From CBDCCV01 sp965215025 (GTDB lineage Bacteria > Bacteroidota > Rhodothermia > Rhodothermales > Salinibacteraceae): a stretch of DNA of 64,000 bases. The first letter of the stretch is position 1, and each line of letters opens with the position of its first letter. Positions 41,686 through 50,563 of this stretch are shown in pieces. Under the pieces are notes generated by a model that saw nothing but the letters and a program-made list of their open reading frames with translations, was not told where the DNA came from and ran no database searches. Made by a program: the position numbers and the translations under genes. The stretch lies in the NCBI GenBank assembly GCA_965215025.1, contig CBDCCV010000001.1, positions 682,001-746,000 of the forward strand. Reading direction: 5' to 3'.

Positions 41686-43395
41686 TTAGAAGAACTGGTA
41701 CCCCGGCGACACGAAGTGCGGCGCGTAGCCGAGGAAGAACGGCCCGTAGGCCAGAAGGATGAGCACGATGGCGACGGCGACCCATAGGCCGATCCGGTCC
41801 CACGTCGGCTCGAAGCCGTCCTTGGCCGGCGCCGTGATCGTCTCGCTCCAGGGCACGTCCGCGGGCGCCTCTCCTTTCTTGCCCGCCACGATGGTCATGA
41901 GCATGATGACGAAGAAGAGGAAGAGGCCGACGAACATCAGCGTGCCGCCTATACCCGTGAGCGCGCCGCCGAGGTCCCAGGCGGGGCTGTCGTAGGCAGC
42001 CCCGACGCGGAAGATCCGGCGCGGCATCCCTTCGAGGCCGGCCGAGATCATCCCGCGCGCAAAGATCAGCACGCCGATGAAGTACGTCCACGAGGAGACC
42101 ACGCCCAGCGTCCGGCCCCAGAGGCGCCGCCCCGTGAGGTAGGGCACGAGCCAGTAGCCCACGCCGCAGAACGTGAGCGCCACGGCGCTGCCCACGGTCA
42201 TGTGGAAGTGGCCCGGCACCCAGGTGGTGTTGTGAATCACCTGGTTCATCGAGAACGAGGCGTTGATCAGCCCCGTGGCCCCGCCAAAGATGAACGCGAT
42301 CATAGCCAAAAGCTGCGCCAGCACGCTCGGGTCGCCCCAGGGCAGCTTCCAGATCCAGCCGAAGAGGCCGCGCCCGCCGGCGGCGCGCCCGCCGCTCTCG
42401 AGCGCGGCCGTGACGGAGAACGCCGTGGCCAAGCTCGGGAAGAACACGCCGAAGGTGAGGATGGCGTGGAAGAACTTCATCGCGTTCGTGATGCCGGGAT
42501 CGGTGTACTGGTGGTGGAAGCCCGTCGGGATCGAGAGCAGGAGGAAGAGGACGAAGACGAGGCGCGTGAGCGAGTCCGAGAGGAGCCGCCCGCCCACCTG
42601 GCGCGGGATGAGGACGTACCACGAGACGTACGCCGGCAAGAGCCAGGCGTAGACGATGGCGTGGGCGGTGAACCAAAAGAGCGTCCGCGTAAGGAGCGGG
42701 TCGATCTCCGGAAGAATCCCGAGCGTCCACGGCGTCATGAACCCGAGGAAGCTCACGGCGATGGGGATGGAGGCCAGCCCCCACATCACGTAGCTCAGAA
42801 GGCTGACGTAGGCCATGAGCGGGATGCGGTCGCCGGCGTGGCTCTGCCGCCACGTCCGGTACATCGCCACGAGGTTGAAGAGGGCCACCCACGTGCTCAC
42901 CACCACCAGGGCGAGGCCGATGTAGTAGGTCCAGTGCGCCTGGAGCGGCGCGTAGGCGGTGTAGAGCACGGTGCCCTGCCCGCTCACCACGGCGTAGATC
43001 ACGAGGACGTTGCCCACGGCCAGGAGCCAGAACGAGGCCCACGAGGCCCACTTCAGCGGCTGTACGGACAGCGCCCGCCCCACCATCAGCGCGAGGAAGC
43101 CGTTCGAGAAGGCGAACGTGAAGATCAGCACGTTCGCTACGCCGTGCACCGTCAGCCCCTGGTAGTAGTTCTCCAGGAACGGGAAGTACGAGAGGATGTC
43201 GATGTTGGCATAGGAGAGCGCCTGCGCCAGCCCGTGGAAGATGCCCGCCGTGAGCGCCAAAAACCCGATGTAGACCGAGTAGCGGAAGGCGCGGCGGTGC
43301 GTGGGCGCGAGTTCGTAGCCCGCCGGGTCCTCTACGACGGGCGTGGCGGTGAGCACGGCCGAGGCCGAGCGGGACGAGCCGAGGGAAGCTTCCAT
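41686..43395 (-). CDS. ba3-type cytochrome c oxidase subunit I
   Basis: 569 aa, about 13 transmembrane helices. Ligands visible: HGVANVLIF (low-spin haem), TAHAIVYAWLLPAY (CuB His and cross-linked Tyr), HHQYTDPG (CuB His pair) and HFHMTVG (haem His). Lacks the D-channel motif of A-type oxidases and matches the B-family (ba3). Reduces O2 to water while pumping protons. Separated from subunit II by a 200-bp gap that contains a long palindromic element. Confidence 0.95.
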   Translation of the reverse strand: MEASLGSSRSASAVLTATPVVEDPAGYELAPTHRRAFRYSVYIGFLALTAGIFHGLAQALSYANIDILSYFPFLENYYQGLTVHGVANVLIFTFAFSNGFLALMVGRALSVQPLKWASWASFWLLAVGNVLVIYAVVSGQGTVLYTAYAPLQAHWTYYIGLALVVVSTWVALFNLVAMYRTWRQSHAGDRIPLMAYVSLLSYVMWGLASIPIAVSFLGFMTPWTLGILPEIDPLLTRTLFWFTAHAIVYAWLLPAYVSWYVLIPRQVGGRLLSDSLTRLVFVLFLLLSIPTGFHHQYTDPGITNAMKFFHAILTFGVFFPSLATAFSVTAALESGGRAAGGRGLFGWIWKLPWGDPSVLAQLLAMIAFIFGGATGLINASFSMNQVIHNTTWVPGHFHMTVGSAVALTFCGVGYWLVPYLTGRRLWGRTLGVVSSWTYFIGVLIFARGMISAGLEGMPRRIFRVGAAYDSPAWDLGGALTGIGGTLMFVGLFLFFVIMLMTIVAGKKGEAPADVPWSETITAPAKDGFEPTWDRIGLWVAVAIVLILLAYGPFFLGYAPHFVSPGYQFF

Positions 43396-43442
43396 TGCGG
43401 GGGCGAAAAGCGGCGGGTGAGAGGCGTGGGCGGGGCGGAGAG

Positions 43443-43589
43443 CTTAAGAAACCGTTTGTGAAGTTGAGAACACCCCCTTTGAAGGGGGCCGGGGGGATGT
43501 AGAGAGAACCGTTGCCAACCCTGACATCCCCCTTGATCCCCCTTCAAAGGGGGAAATGAAGCAGGCAGCTAACTTCATAGACTGTTAAG
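43443..43589. repeat. MITE-like palindromic element inside the oxidase operon
   Basis: Outer ends CTTAA...GTTTGTGAAGTT (43443-43465) and AACTTCATAGAC..TTAAG (43571-43589) are inverted. Inside, two arms (43473-43500 and 43524-43553) are nearly exact inverted copies, each containing the near-palindrome CCCCCTTTGAAGGGGG. No ORF. Looks like a non-autonomous mobile or REP-type element. Confidence 0.8.
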
Positions 43590-43595
43590 GCGCGG

Positions 43596-44171
43596 CTACC
43601 GATCAGAAGTGTCGGGGTCGGCGGGGAGCACGCCCGTCGTATCGGGCGCGGCGGTGGGCGGCTCGGACGGCTCCTCGAGCGGCTCGCCCGTTGGCACGAC
43701 GACGACGCGGCCGTACATCGCGTGGTGGGCCAGCCCGCAGTACTCGTGGCAGATCAGCAGGTACTCGCCCGGCGCCTCGAAGCGGTACGTCTTCTGCGAG
43801 ACCTGGCCAGGGATGAGCATCATGTTCACGCGCGTGCCCTCGATGGAGAACCCGTGGATGACGTCCGTCGTCGTGGCCGTGAACGTGACGTCGGCGCCTT
43901 GCGGCACGCGGATCTCGCCCGGCCTGAACCCCCACGCGAAGCCGACGACGACGGCCTCGTAGGCGTCCGGCCCGGTCTGCCGCACGCCCGGCGCATCGAA
44001 GGGCGGCGTCTGGTCCACCTCGGCCGGGTCGATCTGCGCCACGCGGCCGGGCAGCTCGATCCCCATGGCCACGCTGGCGTAGGCGAGCGCGATGAGGCAG
44101 CACACGAGCAGGATCGCCCCGAGCGTGAGGAAGGCTTTTTCGAAGACGACGACTTTCGTGCCCGCGGCCAT
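43596..44171 (-). CDS. Cytochrome c oxidase subunit II (CuA)
   Basis: 191 aa. One N-terminal helix (AFLTLGAILLVCCLIALAYA), cupredoxin domain, CuA site in VIHGFSIEG and CHEYCGLAHHAMYG. B-type oxidases have a single-helix subunit II, as seen here. Accepts electrons from HiPIP or cytochrome c. Between subunits IIa and I. Confidence 0.96.
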   Translation of the reverse strand: MAAGTKVVVFEKAFLTLGAILLVCCLIALAYASVAMGIELPGRVAQIDPAEVDQTPPFDAPGVRQTGPDAYEAVVVGFAWGFRPGEIRVPQGADVTFTATTTDVIHGFSIEGTRVNMMLIPGQVSQKTYRFEAPGEYLLICHEYCGLAHHAMYGRVVVVPTGEPLEEPSEPPTAAPDTTGVLPADPDTSDR

Positions 44172-44208
44172 GGATCGGAGGGGGTCAAGAGGAGGGCGGT
44201 GGCAGGGC

Positions 44209-44451
44209 TTAGCGGCTGAGCAGCTCGAGGTACATCACGACCCAGAAGCCGAAGATGATCATGAGCAGGAAGAGCGTGAAGAAGAGCGTCCCGCTCAAGT
44301 TCGGCTCCTCGACGGGCTGCGCGTGCGTGGCTTTCTCGTCGGTCGTCCCCGTGGCCGGTGCTCGGCCCGCCTCGGGTTCGGGCGCGGTCTCCGGGCCGGA
44401 ATCGCTCGGGGCGGAGCCGTTCGGCGCAGCGTTGGGGGGGCGGTCGGCCAT
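44209..44451 (-). CDS. ba3 oxidase subunit IIa-like small membrane protein
   Basis: 80 aa from MADRPPNAAPNG. Acidic proline-rich N-terminus, then EEPNLSGTLFFTLFLLMIIFGFWVVMYLELLSR, a single helix as in subunit IIa (CbaD) of ba3 oxidases. Position directly before subunit II supports the call. Confidence 0.82.
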   Translation of the reverse strand: MADRPPNAAPNGSAPSDSGPETAPEPEAGRAPATGTTDEKATHAQPVEEPNLSGTLFFTLFLLMIIFGFWVVMYLELLSR

Positions 44452-44465
44452 CGGTATCGGGGGGA

Positions 44466-44696
44466 TTAGTCCTTGGCGGGGAGCCAGTTGCGCACCGCCC
44501 GCCCCAGCCAGACGAGCAGACCGGCGAGCACGGCGGCCACCGGGATGGAGATGAGCAGCCGCGCAGCGTCCACCTCGAGCGCGAGCAGCTCGCTGATCGT
44601 CTCCCACAGGTACCCTACGAGCGGGAAGCCCAGGAGCACGAACACGGCCATCCGCAGGACGATGCCGGCCAGCGACGGGGAAGCATGAGCGCTCAT
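44466..44696 (-). CDS. Small two-helix membrane protein of the oxidase operon
   Basis: 76 aa. Helices at about 10-32 (GIVLRMAVFVLLGFPLVGYLW) and 47-66 (LLISIPVAAVLAGLLVWLG). Not recognised. 14 bp upstream of the IIa gene, so the first gene of the oxidase operon; an assembly or accessory subunit is likely. Confidence 0.7.
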   Translation of the reverse strand: MSAHASPSLAGIVLRMAVFVLLGFPLVGYLWETISELLALEVDAARLLISIPVAAVLAGLLVWLGRAVRNWLPAKD

Positions 44697-45015
44697 AGAG
44701 CCACCACGGTAGATGAGGGGCCGCGCCTCTGCGGACAATCTCTCTTTGCGGAGAAGAAGACGGCGGCGGGCCAGGCGCAGGGTACGAAGGCGCCGCCGCC
44801 CCGGCGCCCGGCGGGTTCCTACACGCGCTGCCGGGGCTTCGCGCGCGCCGCTGCGGGGGGAATCCCTACGCGCCCGCTCAGCCCTCTGCTGGATCGCCGC
44901 CCGGACGCCTGCGCGGCTGCGGTGCACTTCTGCGGGTGCACTTCTGCGCCGCCGTTCATAACGTAGACTCTGCGCCGCAGGCCGCCGCCCTCAGCCATCA
45001 GATCAACGCCGCGCC
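44697..45015. other. Divergent intergenic region with a 14-bp tandem repeat
   Basis: 319 bp without a gene. It must contain the promoters of the oxidase operon (minus) and the hydrolase (plus). GGTGCACTTCTGCG occurs twice in direct tandem at 44921-44934 and 44935-44948, a candidate operator. I cannot assign -35/-10 boxes. Confidence 0.6.
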
Positions 45016-45915
45016 ATGAGCAAGCCCGTCGCGCTCGCCATCGTCCACGGGACGGGGCAGAAGGAGGAGAACTTCGCCGACGACATCATCGAAATGCTTG
45101 GCGACCTCTTCCCGGCGCAGCTTGCGCACCTGCCCGAAGCGGTGCGCACGGAGGCCGAGCTGGTGATCGAGCCGGTCTACTGGGCGGCGCTCCCGCGTCA
45201 GATCGAGGACGAGATCTGGGAGCGCGTCACAGCTAAGGGCGACCTCGACCACCTGGAGTGGCGCCGCTTCCTCTTCAACGTGGCCGGCGACACGCTCGCC
45301 TACCAGCCCAGCGAGGGGCGGCGCGACCTCTACCTGAGCGTGCACCGCGTCATCGCCGAGGCATTCGAGCGGCTGGCCGAGCGCGCCGGCCCCGAAGCGC
45401 CGCTGTGCGTGGCGGCGCACTCCATGGGCACCATCGTCGCGCACAACTACCTCTACGACATGCAGCACGGCCCCGAGGCGGGCAGCGAGGACCTCCACGA
45501 CACCGGCGAGCTGCCGCGCCCGGCTACGCCGCTCGAACGCGCCGAGACGCTCGCCCTCTTCGTCACCTACGGCAGCCCGCTGGCCATCTGGCGCCTGCGC
45601 TTCGGCGACGCCTACAAGGCCATCCACTTCCCCGGCGACCGCGTGGGAGAGCTGTACCCCGGCCTCGGCCCGAAGTGGCTCAACATCTACGACGCCGACG
45701 ACCTCCTGGGCTACCCCATCGCCAACCTCACCGAGCGCTACGAGACCCTCGCCGCCGACGGCTACCTCGAGGACCGCCAGCGCAACGTGGGGAGCTGGTT
45801 CAGAAGCTGGAACCCGCTCGCGCACAAAGGCTACTTCCGCGACGCCGATTCGCTCGAAGACCTCGCCAGCTTCCTCGCCGGCATCTGGCAGGGCGCTTAC
45901 GGAGGGGACGGGTAA
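45016..45915 (+). CDS. Alpha/beta-hydrolase-like protein
   Basis: 299 aa, no signal peptide. ALAIVHGTGQKEENFADD gives the oxyanion region, CVAAHSMGTIVAHNYL the nucleophile elbow (AHSMGT), and the catalytic triad is probably completed by an Asp in YDADDLLGYP and a late His (LAHKGYF). Resembles GPI-degrading/lipase-like cytoplasmic hydrolases; substrate unknown. Single gene; its stop is followed by a G-rich octamer trailer. Confidence 0.8.
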   Translation: MSKPVALAIVHGTGQKEENFADDIIEMLGDLFPAQLAHLPEAVRTEAELVIEPVYWAALPRQIEDEIWERVTAKGDLDHLEWRRFLFNVAGDTLAYQPSEGRRDLYLSVHRVIAEAFERLAERAGPEAPLCVAAHSMGTIVAHNYLYDMQHGPEAGSEDLHDTGELPRPATPLERAETLALFVTYGSPLAIWRLRFGDAYKAIHFPGDRVGELYPGLGPKWLNIYDADDLLGYPIANLTERYETLAADGYLEDRQRNVGSWFRSWNPLAHKGYFRDADSLEDLASFLAGIWQGAYGGDG

Positions 45916-45947
45916 GGGGAAACGGGTAACGGGACGCTTGCTCAGCG

Positions 45948-47351
45948 TCAGAAGCGGAGCGTGAAGACGGTCTCCTTGCCGGGGCGCGAGCGCACGTCGA
46001 GCGTGCCGCCGTGCAGGCGCATGATCTGCCGCGAGAGGCTCAGCCCGATGCCGGAGCCTTCTTCTTTGGTGGTGAAAAAAGGGACGAAGATCTTCTCCTG
46101 CACGTCGGGCGGGATGCCGGGGCCGTTATCGGCCACTTCGAGCACGGGGCGGCCGTGGCGGCCTGCCCGCGCGCGCAGCGTCACGCGCGGCACCTCGGCG
46201 TGGCCTTCGACGGCTTGCAGCGCGTTGAGCGTGAGGTTGATGAGCACCTGCTCGACGAGGTCGGGGTCGGCCGTGAGGGCGAGGTCCCCCGGCTCGACGC
46301 GCGTGTCGAGGCGCACGCCCTGCCGCTCGGCCTGCGCGCCAAGGAGGCGGGCCACGTGCGCGAACACCTCGCGCGCGGGCACCAGCTCGAACGCCGGCGC
46401 CGGCACGCGCGTGAAGGCGCGGTAAGCGTCTACGAAGTGGATCAGCGCGTCGCCGCGCCGGCGGATCGTGCCGAGCGCCTCGCGCGTGTCGGCCAGCGCC
46501 TGCGCCGAGAGCACCTGCGCGGCGGCGCCGTCTCCAGGTGCAGCCCCGGGCGCGTCTCCGGCGGCGGTCTCCGGCGCAGCCTTGCCGTCTTCGAGGAGGC
46601 GGTCCGCCGTGGCGGCGAGCGACGAGATGGGGGCGACGGAGTTCATGATCTCGTGCGTGAGCACGCGCGTGAGCCGCTGCCACGCCTCCATCTCCTTCTC
46701 GGCCAGCTCGTTGCCGATGTCCTGGATCGAGGCCAGCGCGTAGGCCTCGCCCTGAAGGCGGAAGCGCGTGGCGTAGACGGCCAGGTGGAGCGTGCGCTCG
46801 GCGCGCCGGAGCTTGACGAGGCGGCGCTCGCCGCTCTTCAGCTCCAGCAGGGCGCGCGCGAGCGGCTCGTTCTCACCGCCGAGGTCCTGCACGCGCCGGA
46901 GGCGCCCGACGTCCAGGAGCCGCTTTGCCGCCGCGTTCATCATCTCCACCTCGCCGCCCGCGCGGAACGAGACGAGCGCCACGCCCACGTGCCGCACGAC
47001 GTACTGCAGGTAGCGGAACTGCTCCTCGCGCTCGGCCCGCACACGCCGGAACTCCTCGGTGATCTCGGAGAACGCAGCAGCCAAGCGCTCGAAGAGCGGC
47101 CCGCGCCGGCGCCCCGCGAAGCGCTGCGAGAAGTCCTCGTAGCGGATCGCTTCGAGAAAGCGCGTGAGGTCGCGCACCCAGCGCTCGGCGTAGCGCACCA
47201 GCGAGGCGACCTGCCACACCAGAAGCGCGCCCGCAAGCAGCATGGCCTCGTAGAACCGCGTCTCGGCAGCGAGCCACGCCAAGAGCGCCCCCGTCGCGGC
47301 GATGGCCGCCACGCGCACGACGAGCTGGACGCGGTAGCGTTTGTAGAACAC
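45948..47351 (-). CDS. Sensor histidine kinase (NtrB-like)
   Basis: 467 aa from a GTG start at 47351. Two N-terminal transmembrane helices (to residue 60), a PAS-like segment (EEQFRYLQYVVRHVGVALVSFRAGGEVEMMNAAAKRLL), H-box LTHEIMNSVAPISS, N-box LINLTLNALQAV, G1 DNGPGIP, F-box FVPFFTTK and G2 GSGIGLSLSRQ. Phosphorylates the NtrC-type regulator encoded just before it. A low-complexity alanine-rich loop sits inside the kinase core. Confidence 0.95.
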   Translation of the reverse strand: MFYKRYRVQLVVRVAAIAATGALLAWLAAETRFYEAMLLAGALLVWQVASLVRYAERWVRDLTRFLEAIRYEDFSQRFAGRRRGPLFERLAAAFSEITEEFRRVRAEREEQFRYLQYVVRHVGVALVSFRAGGEVEMMNAAAKRLLDVGRLRRVQDLGGENEPLARALLELKSGERRLVKLRRAERTLHLAVYATRFRLQGEAYALASIQDIGNELAEKEMEAWQRLTRVLTHEIMNSVAPISSLAATADRLLEDGKAAPETAAGDAPGAAPGDGAAAQVLSAQALADTREALGTIRRRGDALIHFVDAYRAFTRVPAPAFELVPAREVFAHVARLLGAQAERQGVRLDTRVEPGDLALTADPDLVEQVLINLTLNALQAVEGHAEVPRVTLRARAGRHGRPVLEVADNGPGIPPDVQEKIFVPFFTTKEEGSGIGLSLSRQIMRLHGGTLDVRSRPGKETVFTLRF

Positions 47352-47458
47352 GGTTGGGGGTGGGGGTCTGGGTGGATGGGCGTGTGGGAGGTGGGGTGGG
47401 ACGACCGAAGGCAACGCTTCATCTGCGCGTCATCTCCCAAACCCTCGTACGCCCACAC
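47352..47458 (-). repeat. Octamer trailer and leader between regulator and kinase genes
   Basis: After the regulator's TGA the minus strand is G-rich (GTGTGGGC, TTTGGGAG); before the kinase GTG it is C-rich in octamers such as CGCCCATC, CACCCAGA and CCCCCACC. The two blocks are partly complementary. Confidence 0.75.
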
Positions 47459-48865
47459 TCAAAGCCCGTACTTCTCGATGCGCCGGTAGAGCGCCTTGCG
47501 CGAGATGCCCAGCTCGTCGGCCGCGCGGCTGACGTTGCCGCCGTGCTTCGAGAGCGCCTTGCGGACGGCGGCGCGCTCCAGCCTTTCGAGGTCGAGGCTC
47601 CCCGCCCCGAGCGCGTCTCGCTCTTCGGGCCGCGTCGTGGCGGGCTGCGGGGCCGAGAGCGTGAGGTCCGCCGCGCGGATCGTGGCGCCCTCGCCCATGA
47701 TCACGGCGCGCTCGACGGTGTGCTTCAGCTCGCGCACGTTGCCGGGCCAGCGGTAGTTCTTCATCTTCTCCAGGGCCTCTTCGCCGAAGCGCTCGGCGGC
47801 GCGCTCGTACTTCTGGGCGTAGGCCCGGAGGAAGCGCCGGGCCAGGAGCGGGATGTCGCCCGCGCGCTCGCGCAGGGGCGGCAGGCGCAGCTCGACCGTG
47901 TTGATGCGGTAGAGGAGGTCCTGGCGGAAGGCGTTCTCTTCGACCATCTGGTAGAGCGGCTGGTTGGTGGCGGCCACGAGGCGCAGGTCCACGGGCCGCG
48001 CGCGCGTCTCGCCCACGCGCACGACCTCGCGGCGCTGCAAGGCGGTGAGGAGCTTCTTCTGCAAAGGCGGCGGCACGTTCCCGATCTCGTCGAGGAAAAG
48101 CGTCCCGCCCTCGGCCGCCTCGAAGCGCCCGGCGCGCGCGGCGTCGGCGCCGGTGAAGGCGCCCTTAGCGTGGCCGAAGAGTTCGCTCTCGAAGAGCGTC
48201 TCGCTCAAGGCGCCGAGGTCGGCCGTGACGAACGGCCCTTCCGCGCGCTTTGAGCGGCGGTGCAGGGCGCGGGCGGCGAGTTCTTTGCCCGTCCCGTTCT
48301 CGCCCAGGATGAGCACGTTGGCTTCCGTGGCGGCCACCTTCTCGATGGCCTGAAAGACGGACTGCATGGCCGCGCTCTGGCCGATCATCTCGTCCTCGGC
48401 GCTTGCCGCCGCCCCCTTGCCCCCCGCCTGCCCCTCTGCCCGCTCCCCCTCCCGCAAGAGCGCGGCCCTGCGCGAGCGCCCAAGCTCCACGCCCGCCCGC
48501 ACGGCCTCGACGAGCCGCGCGTTCTCCCACGGCTTCACGATGAAGTCCGCCGCGCCCTCCTTCATCGCGCGCACGGCTTTTTCGACGCTCCCGTACGCCG
48601 TAATCATGACGACGACGACGGACGGGTCGATCTCCAGCACGCGCCTCAGCCAGGTGAAGCCTTCGCGCCCGCTCGATGCGTCGCGCGTGAAGTTCATGTC
48701 CAGCAAAACGACGTCGCAGGGCGCCTCTTCGAGGAGGGCCGGGATGGTGGCCGGGTTCTTCGTCGTGTACACGGCCTCGGCGTGCTCTTTCAAGAGGAGG
48801 CGGATGGCCGTGAGCACGTCCTCTTTGTCGTCTACGACGAGGACCGTTCCGGTTTTTTCGGGCAT
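47459..48865 (-). CDS. NtrC-family response regulator (sigma54 activator)
   Basis: 468 aa. Receiver domain with phospho-acceptor Asp56 (VVLLDMNF), AAA+ domain with GENGTGKE, an intact GAFTGAD loop and FLDEIGNVP, and a Fis helix-turn-helix (ALSKHGGNVSRAADELGISRKALYRRIEKYGL). Activates sigma54 promoters after phosphorylation by the kinase gene downstream. It is divergent from the HlyD/permease operon, which has a sigma54 promoter and tandem palindromes at 48981-49108. Confidence 0.96.
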   Translation of the reverse strand: MPEKTGTVLVVDDKEDVLTAIRLLLKEHAEAVYTTKNPATIPALLEEAPCDVVLLDMNFTRDASSGREGFTWLRRVLEIDPSVVVVMITAYGSVEKAVRAMKEGAADFIVKPWENARLVEAVRAGVELGRSRRAALLREGERAEGQAGGKGAAASAEDEMIGQSAAMQSVFQAIEKVAATEANVLILGENGTGKELAARALHRRSKRAEGPFVTADLGALSETLFESELFGHAKGAFTGADAARAGRFEAAEGGTLFLDEIGNVPPPLQKKLLTALQRREVVRVGETRARPVDLRLVAATNQPLYQMVEENAFRQDLLYRINTVELRLPPLRERAGDIPLLARRFLRAYAQKYERAAERFGEEALEKMKNYRWPGNVRELKHTVERAVIMGEGATIRAADLTLSAPQPATTRPEERDALGAGSLDLERLERAAVRKALSKHGGNVSRAADELGISRKALYRRIEKYGL

Positions 48866-48980
48866 GGGTTCTTCTGTGAGTGGCAGAAGCCTCTTTCAAG
48901 AGATGGCGGACGACCGCCGGTCGTCCCCAAAGGGCGCTAAAACCGTTCCGCCGGGCGCCGCCTGCGCAGGGGGCCGCCAG

Positions 48981-49040
48981 CGCACAGTGGGCCGCCGCGC
49001 CACTGTGCGGAAGCGCACACCTGCTGTGCGGAAGCGCACA
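48981..49040. promoter_or_regulatory. Tandem palindromes: likely enhancer sites for the NtrC-type regulator
   Basis: TGTGCG-N4-CGCACA occurs at 49004-49019 and 49025-49040, centres 21 bp apart (two helical turns). CGCACAGTGG at 48981-48990 is inverted against CCACTGTGCG at 49000-49009. They lie 54-113 bp upstream of the sigma54 box, the usual distance for activator sites. Confidence 0.8.
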
Positions 49041-49093
49041 CCGCGCCGCCGCGCCACCGGCCCCAGCGCAGCGCTACGGGCGGTGGCGGCCGC

Positions 49094-49108
49094 TGGCACA
49101 TCCGTTGC
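49094..49108 (+). promoter_or_regulatory. Sigma54 (-24/-12) promoter of the exporter operon
   Basis: TGGCAC-N5-TTGC, i.e. the consensus, with GG and GC exactly 10 nt apart (95-96 and 107-108 of the 49000s). It lies 66 bp before the HlyD start codon. Transcription should begin near 49120. Confidence 0.9.
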
Positions 49109-49174
49109 GCTTCTGGCGAGACGACCGCCGACTCCAAATCAGCCAACCCGCTACCTGCCCCGGACGACGACGCC

Positions 49175-50515
49175 ATGCCGGACGATCCGAAACCCGCCAC
49201 GCTTTTCGCCCCGAACCGCTCCGGGCAGCACCCCGACGCCGCGAGCACCGGCGGCGAGGGCGTGGACCGCAAGATCGAAAAAAAGACGTTCACGCCCAAG
49301 CGCCTCGCCCTCGGCGCGGCGGCGCTCTTCCTCATCGGCCTTCTGGGCTGGCTCGTGTGGGACGCCGCCGCCGGCGGGCAGACGCTGAGCGTAGAGCGCG
49401 AGAAGCTCACCATCTCTTCCGTCGAGGAGGGGCCGTTTCAAGAACTCATCGCCGTCACGGGCACGGTCTTGCCGGAGCAGACCGTCTACCTCGACGCCGC
49501 CGACGGCGGGCGCGTGGAGGAGGTCTACGTCGAGAGCGGGGCGATGGTCGAAAAAGGACAGCCGCTTTTGCGCCTCTCGAACTCGGACCTTCAGCTGCGG
49601 CTGATGCAGAACGAGGCGCAGCTTTCCGAGCAGGCCAGCCGCCTTCAGGAGATGCGCTTCCAAATGGAGCAGAACCGCCTTTCGCTGCGCCAGCAGCTTG
49701 CCGAGATGGACTACCAGGCCGGGCGCCTGGAGCGGCAACACGCCCGCAACGCCAAGCTCTACGAAAAGGGCCTCATCGCCGAGGAGGAGTTCGAGAGCAC
49801 GCGCGACGAGCTGGCCTACCAGGAGCGCCGTCGCGCGCTCACCGAGAGCGCCTACCGCCAGGACTCTTTGGCGCAGGCCACGCGCCTGGAGCAGATGGAG
49901 ACCACCCTGAACCGCCAGCGCCAGCAGTTCCAGACGCTCCAGGCCACGCTGGCGAACCTGACCGTGCGCGCGCCCATCGGCGGGCAGCTCACGGCGCTCG
50001 ACGCCGAGGTGGGCGAGATCCGCCCCTCCGGCGCGCGCTTTGGGCAGATCGACGTCCTGGACAGCTTCAAGGTGCGCGCGGCCATTGACGAGTTCTACAT
50101 CGAGCGCGTGCAGCCCCAGCAGACGGCCACGACCGAGCGCATCGGCGGGGTGCGCTACGAGCTGGTCGTCACGCGCGTCTACCCCGAAGTCGAAGGCGGG
50201 CGCTTCCAGGTGGACTTGGAGTTCGCGGATGAAGCGCCCGAGGGCATCCGCCGGGGGCAGTCCTTGCGGCTGCGGCTGGAGCTGGGCACGCCGGAGGAGG
50301 CTGTCCTGGTAGACCGCGGCGGCTTCTATCAGAGCACGGGCGGCAACTGGGCCTTCGTGCTCGATGGCGACGGCGAGGCCGTGCGGCGAGGCATCGAACT
50401 CGGCCGCCAGAACCCGGAGCACTTCGAGGTTTTGGGCGGCCTCCAGCCCGGCGACCGCGTGGTGACGAGCAGCTACGAGACCTTCGGCGAGGCCGACCGG
50501 CTCGTTTTTGATTGA
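49175..50515 (+). CDS. HlyD/MFP-family periplasmic adaptor
   Basis: 446 aa. Membrane anchor at about 43-63 (RLALGAAALFLIGLLGWLVW), then a biotinyl-lipoyl half (ELIAVTGTVLPEQTVYLDA, GRVEEVYVESGAMVEKGQPLL), a coiled-coil hairpin rich in Q, E and R (about 150-260) and the second lipoyl half (LTVRAPIGGQLTAL). Joins inner-membrane exporter and outer membrane. First gene of the sigma54-driven operon; no TolC-like gene is visible in the window. Confidence 0.94.
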   Translation: MPDDPKPATLFAPNRSGQHPDAASTGGEGVDRKIEKKTFTPKRLALGAAALFLIGLLGWLVWDAAAGGQTLSVEREKLTISSVEEGPFQELIAVTGTVLPEQTVYLDAADGGRVEEVYVESGAMVEKGQPLLRLSNSDLQLRLMQNEAQLSEQASRLQEMRFQMEQNRLSLRQQLAEMDYQAGRLERQHARNAKLYEKGLIAEEEFESTRDELAYQERRRALTESAYRQDSLAQATRLEQMETTLNRQRQQFQTLQATLANLTVRAPIGGQLTALDAEVGEIRPSGARFGQIDVLDSFKVRAAIDEFYIERVQPQQTATTERIGGVRYELVVTRVYPEVEGGRFQVDLEFADEAPEGIRRGQSLRLRLELGTPEEAVLVDRGGFYQSTGGNWAFVLDGDGEAVRRGIELGRQNPEHFEVLGGLQPGDRVVTSSYETFGEADRLVFD

Positions 50516-50563
50516 CGGACGACGACGGACAACCGACGACCGTTCACGCAAAACTACCGCGCC

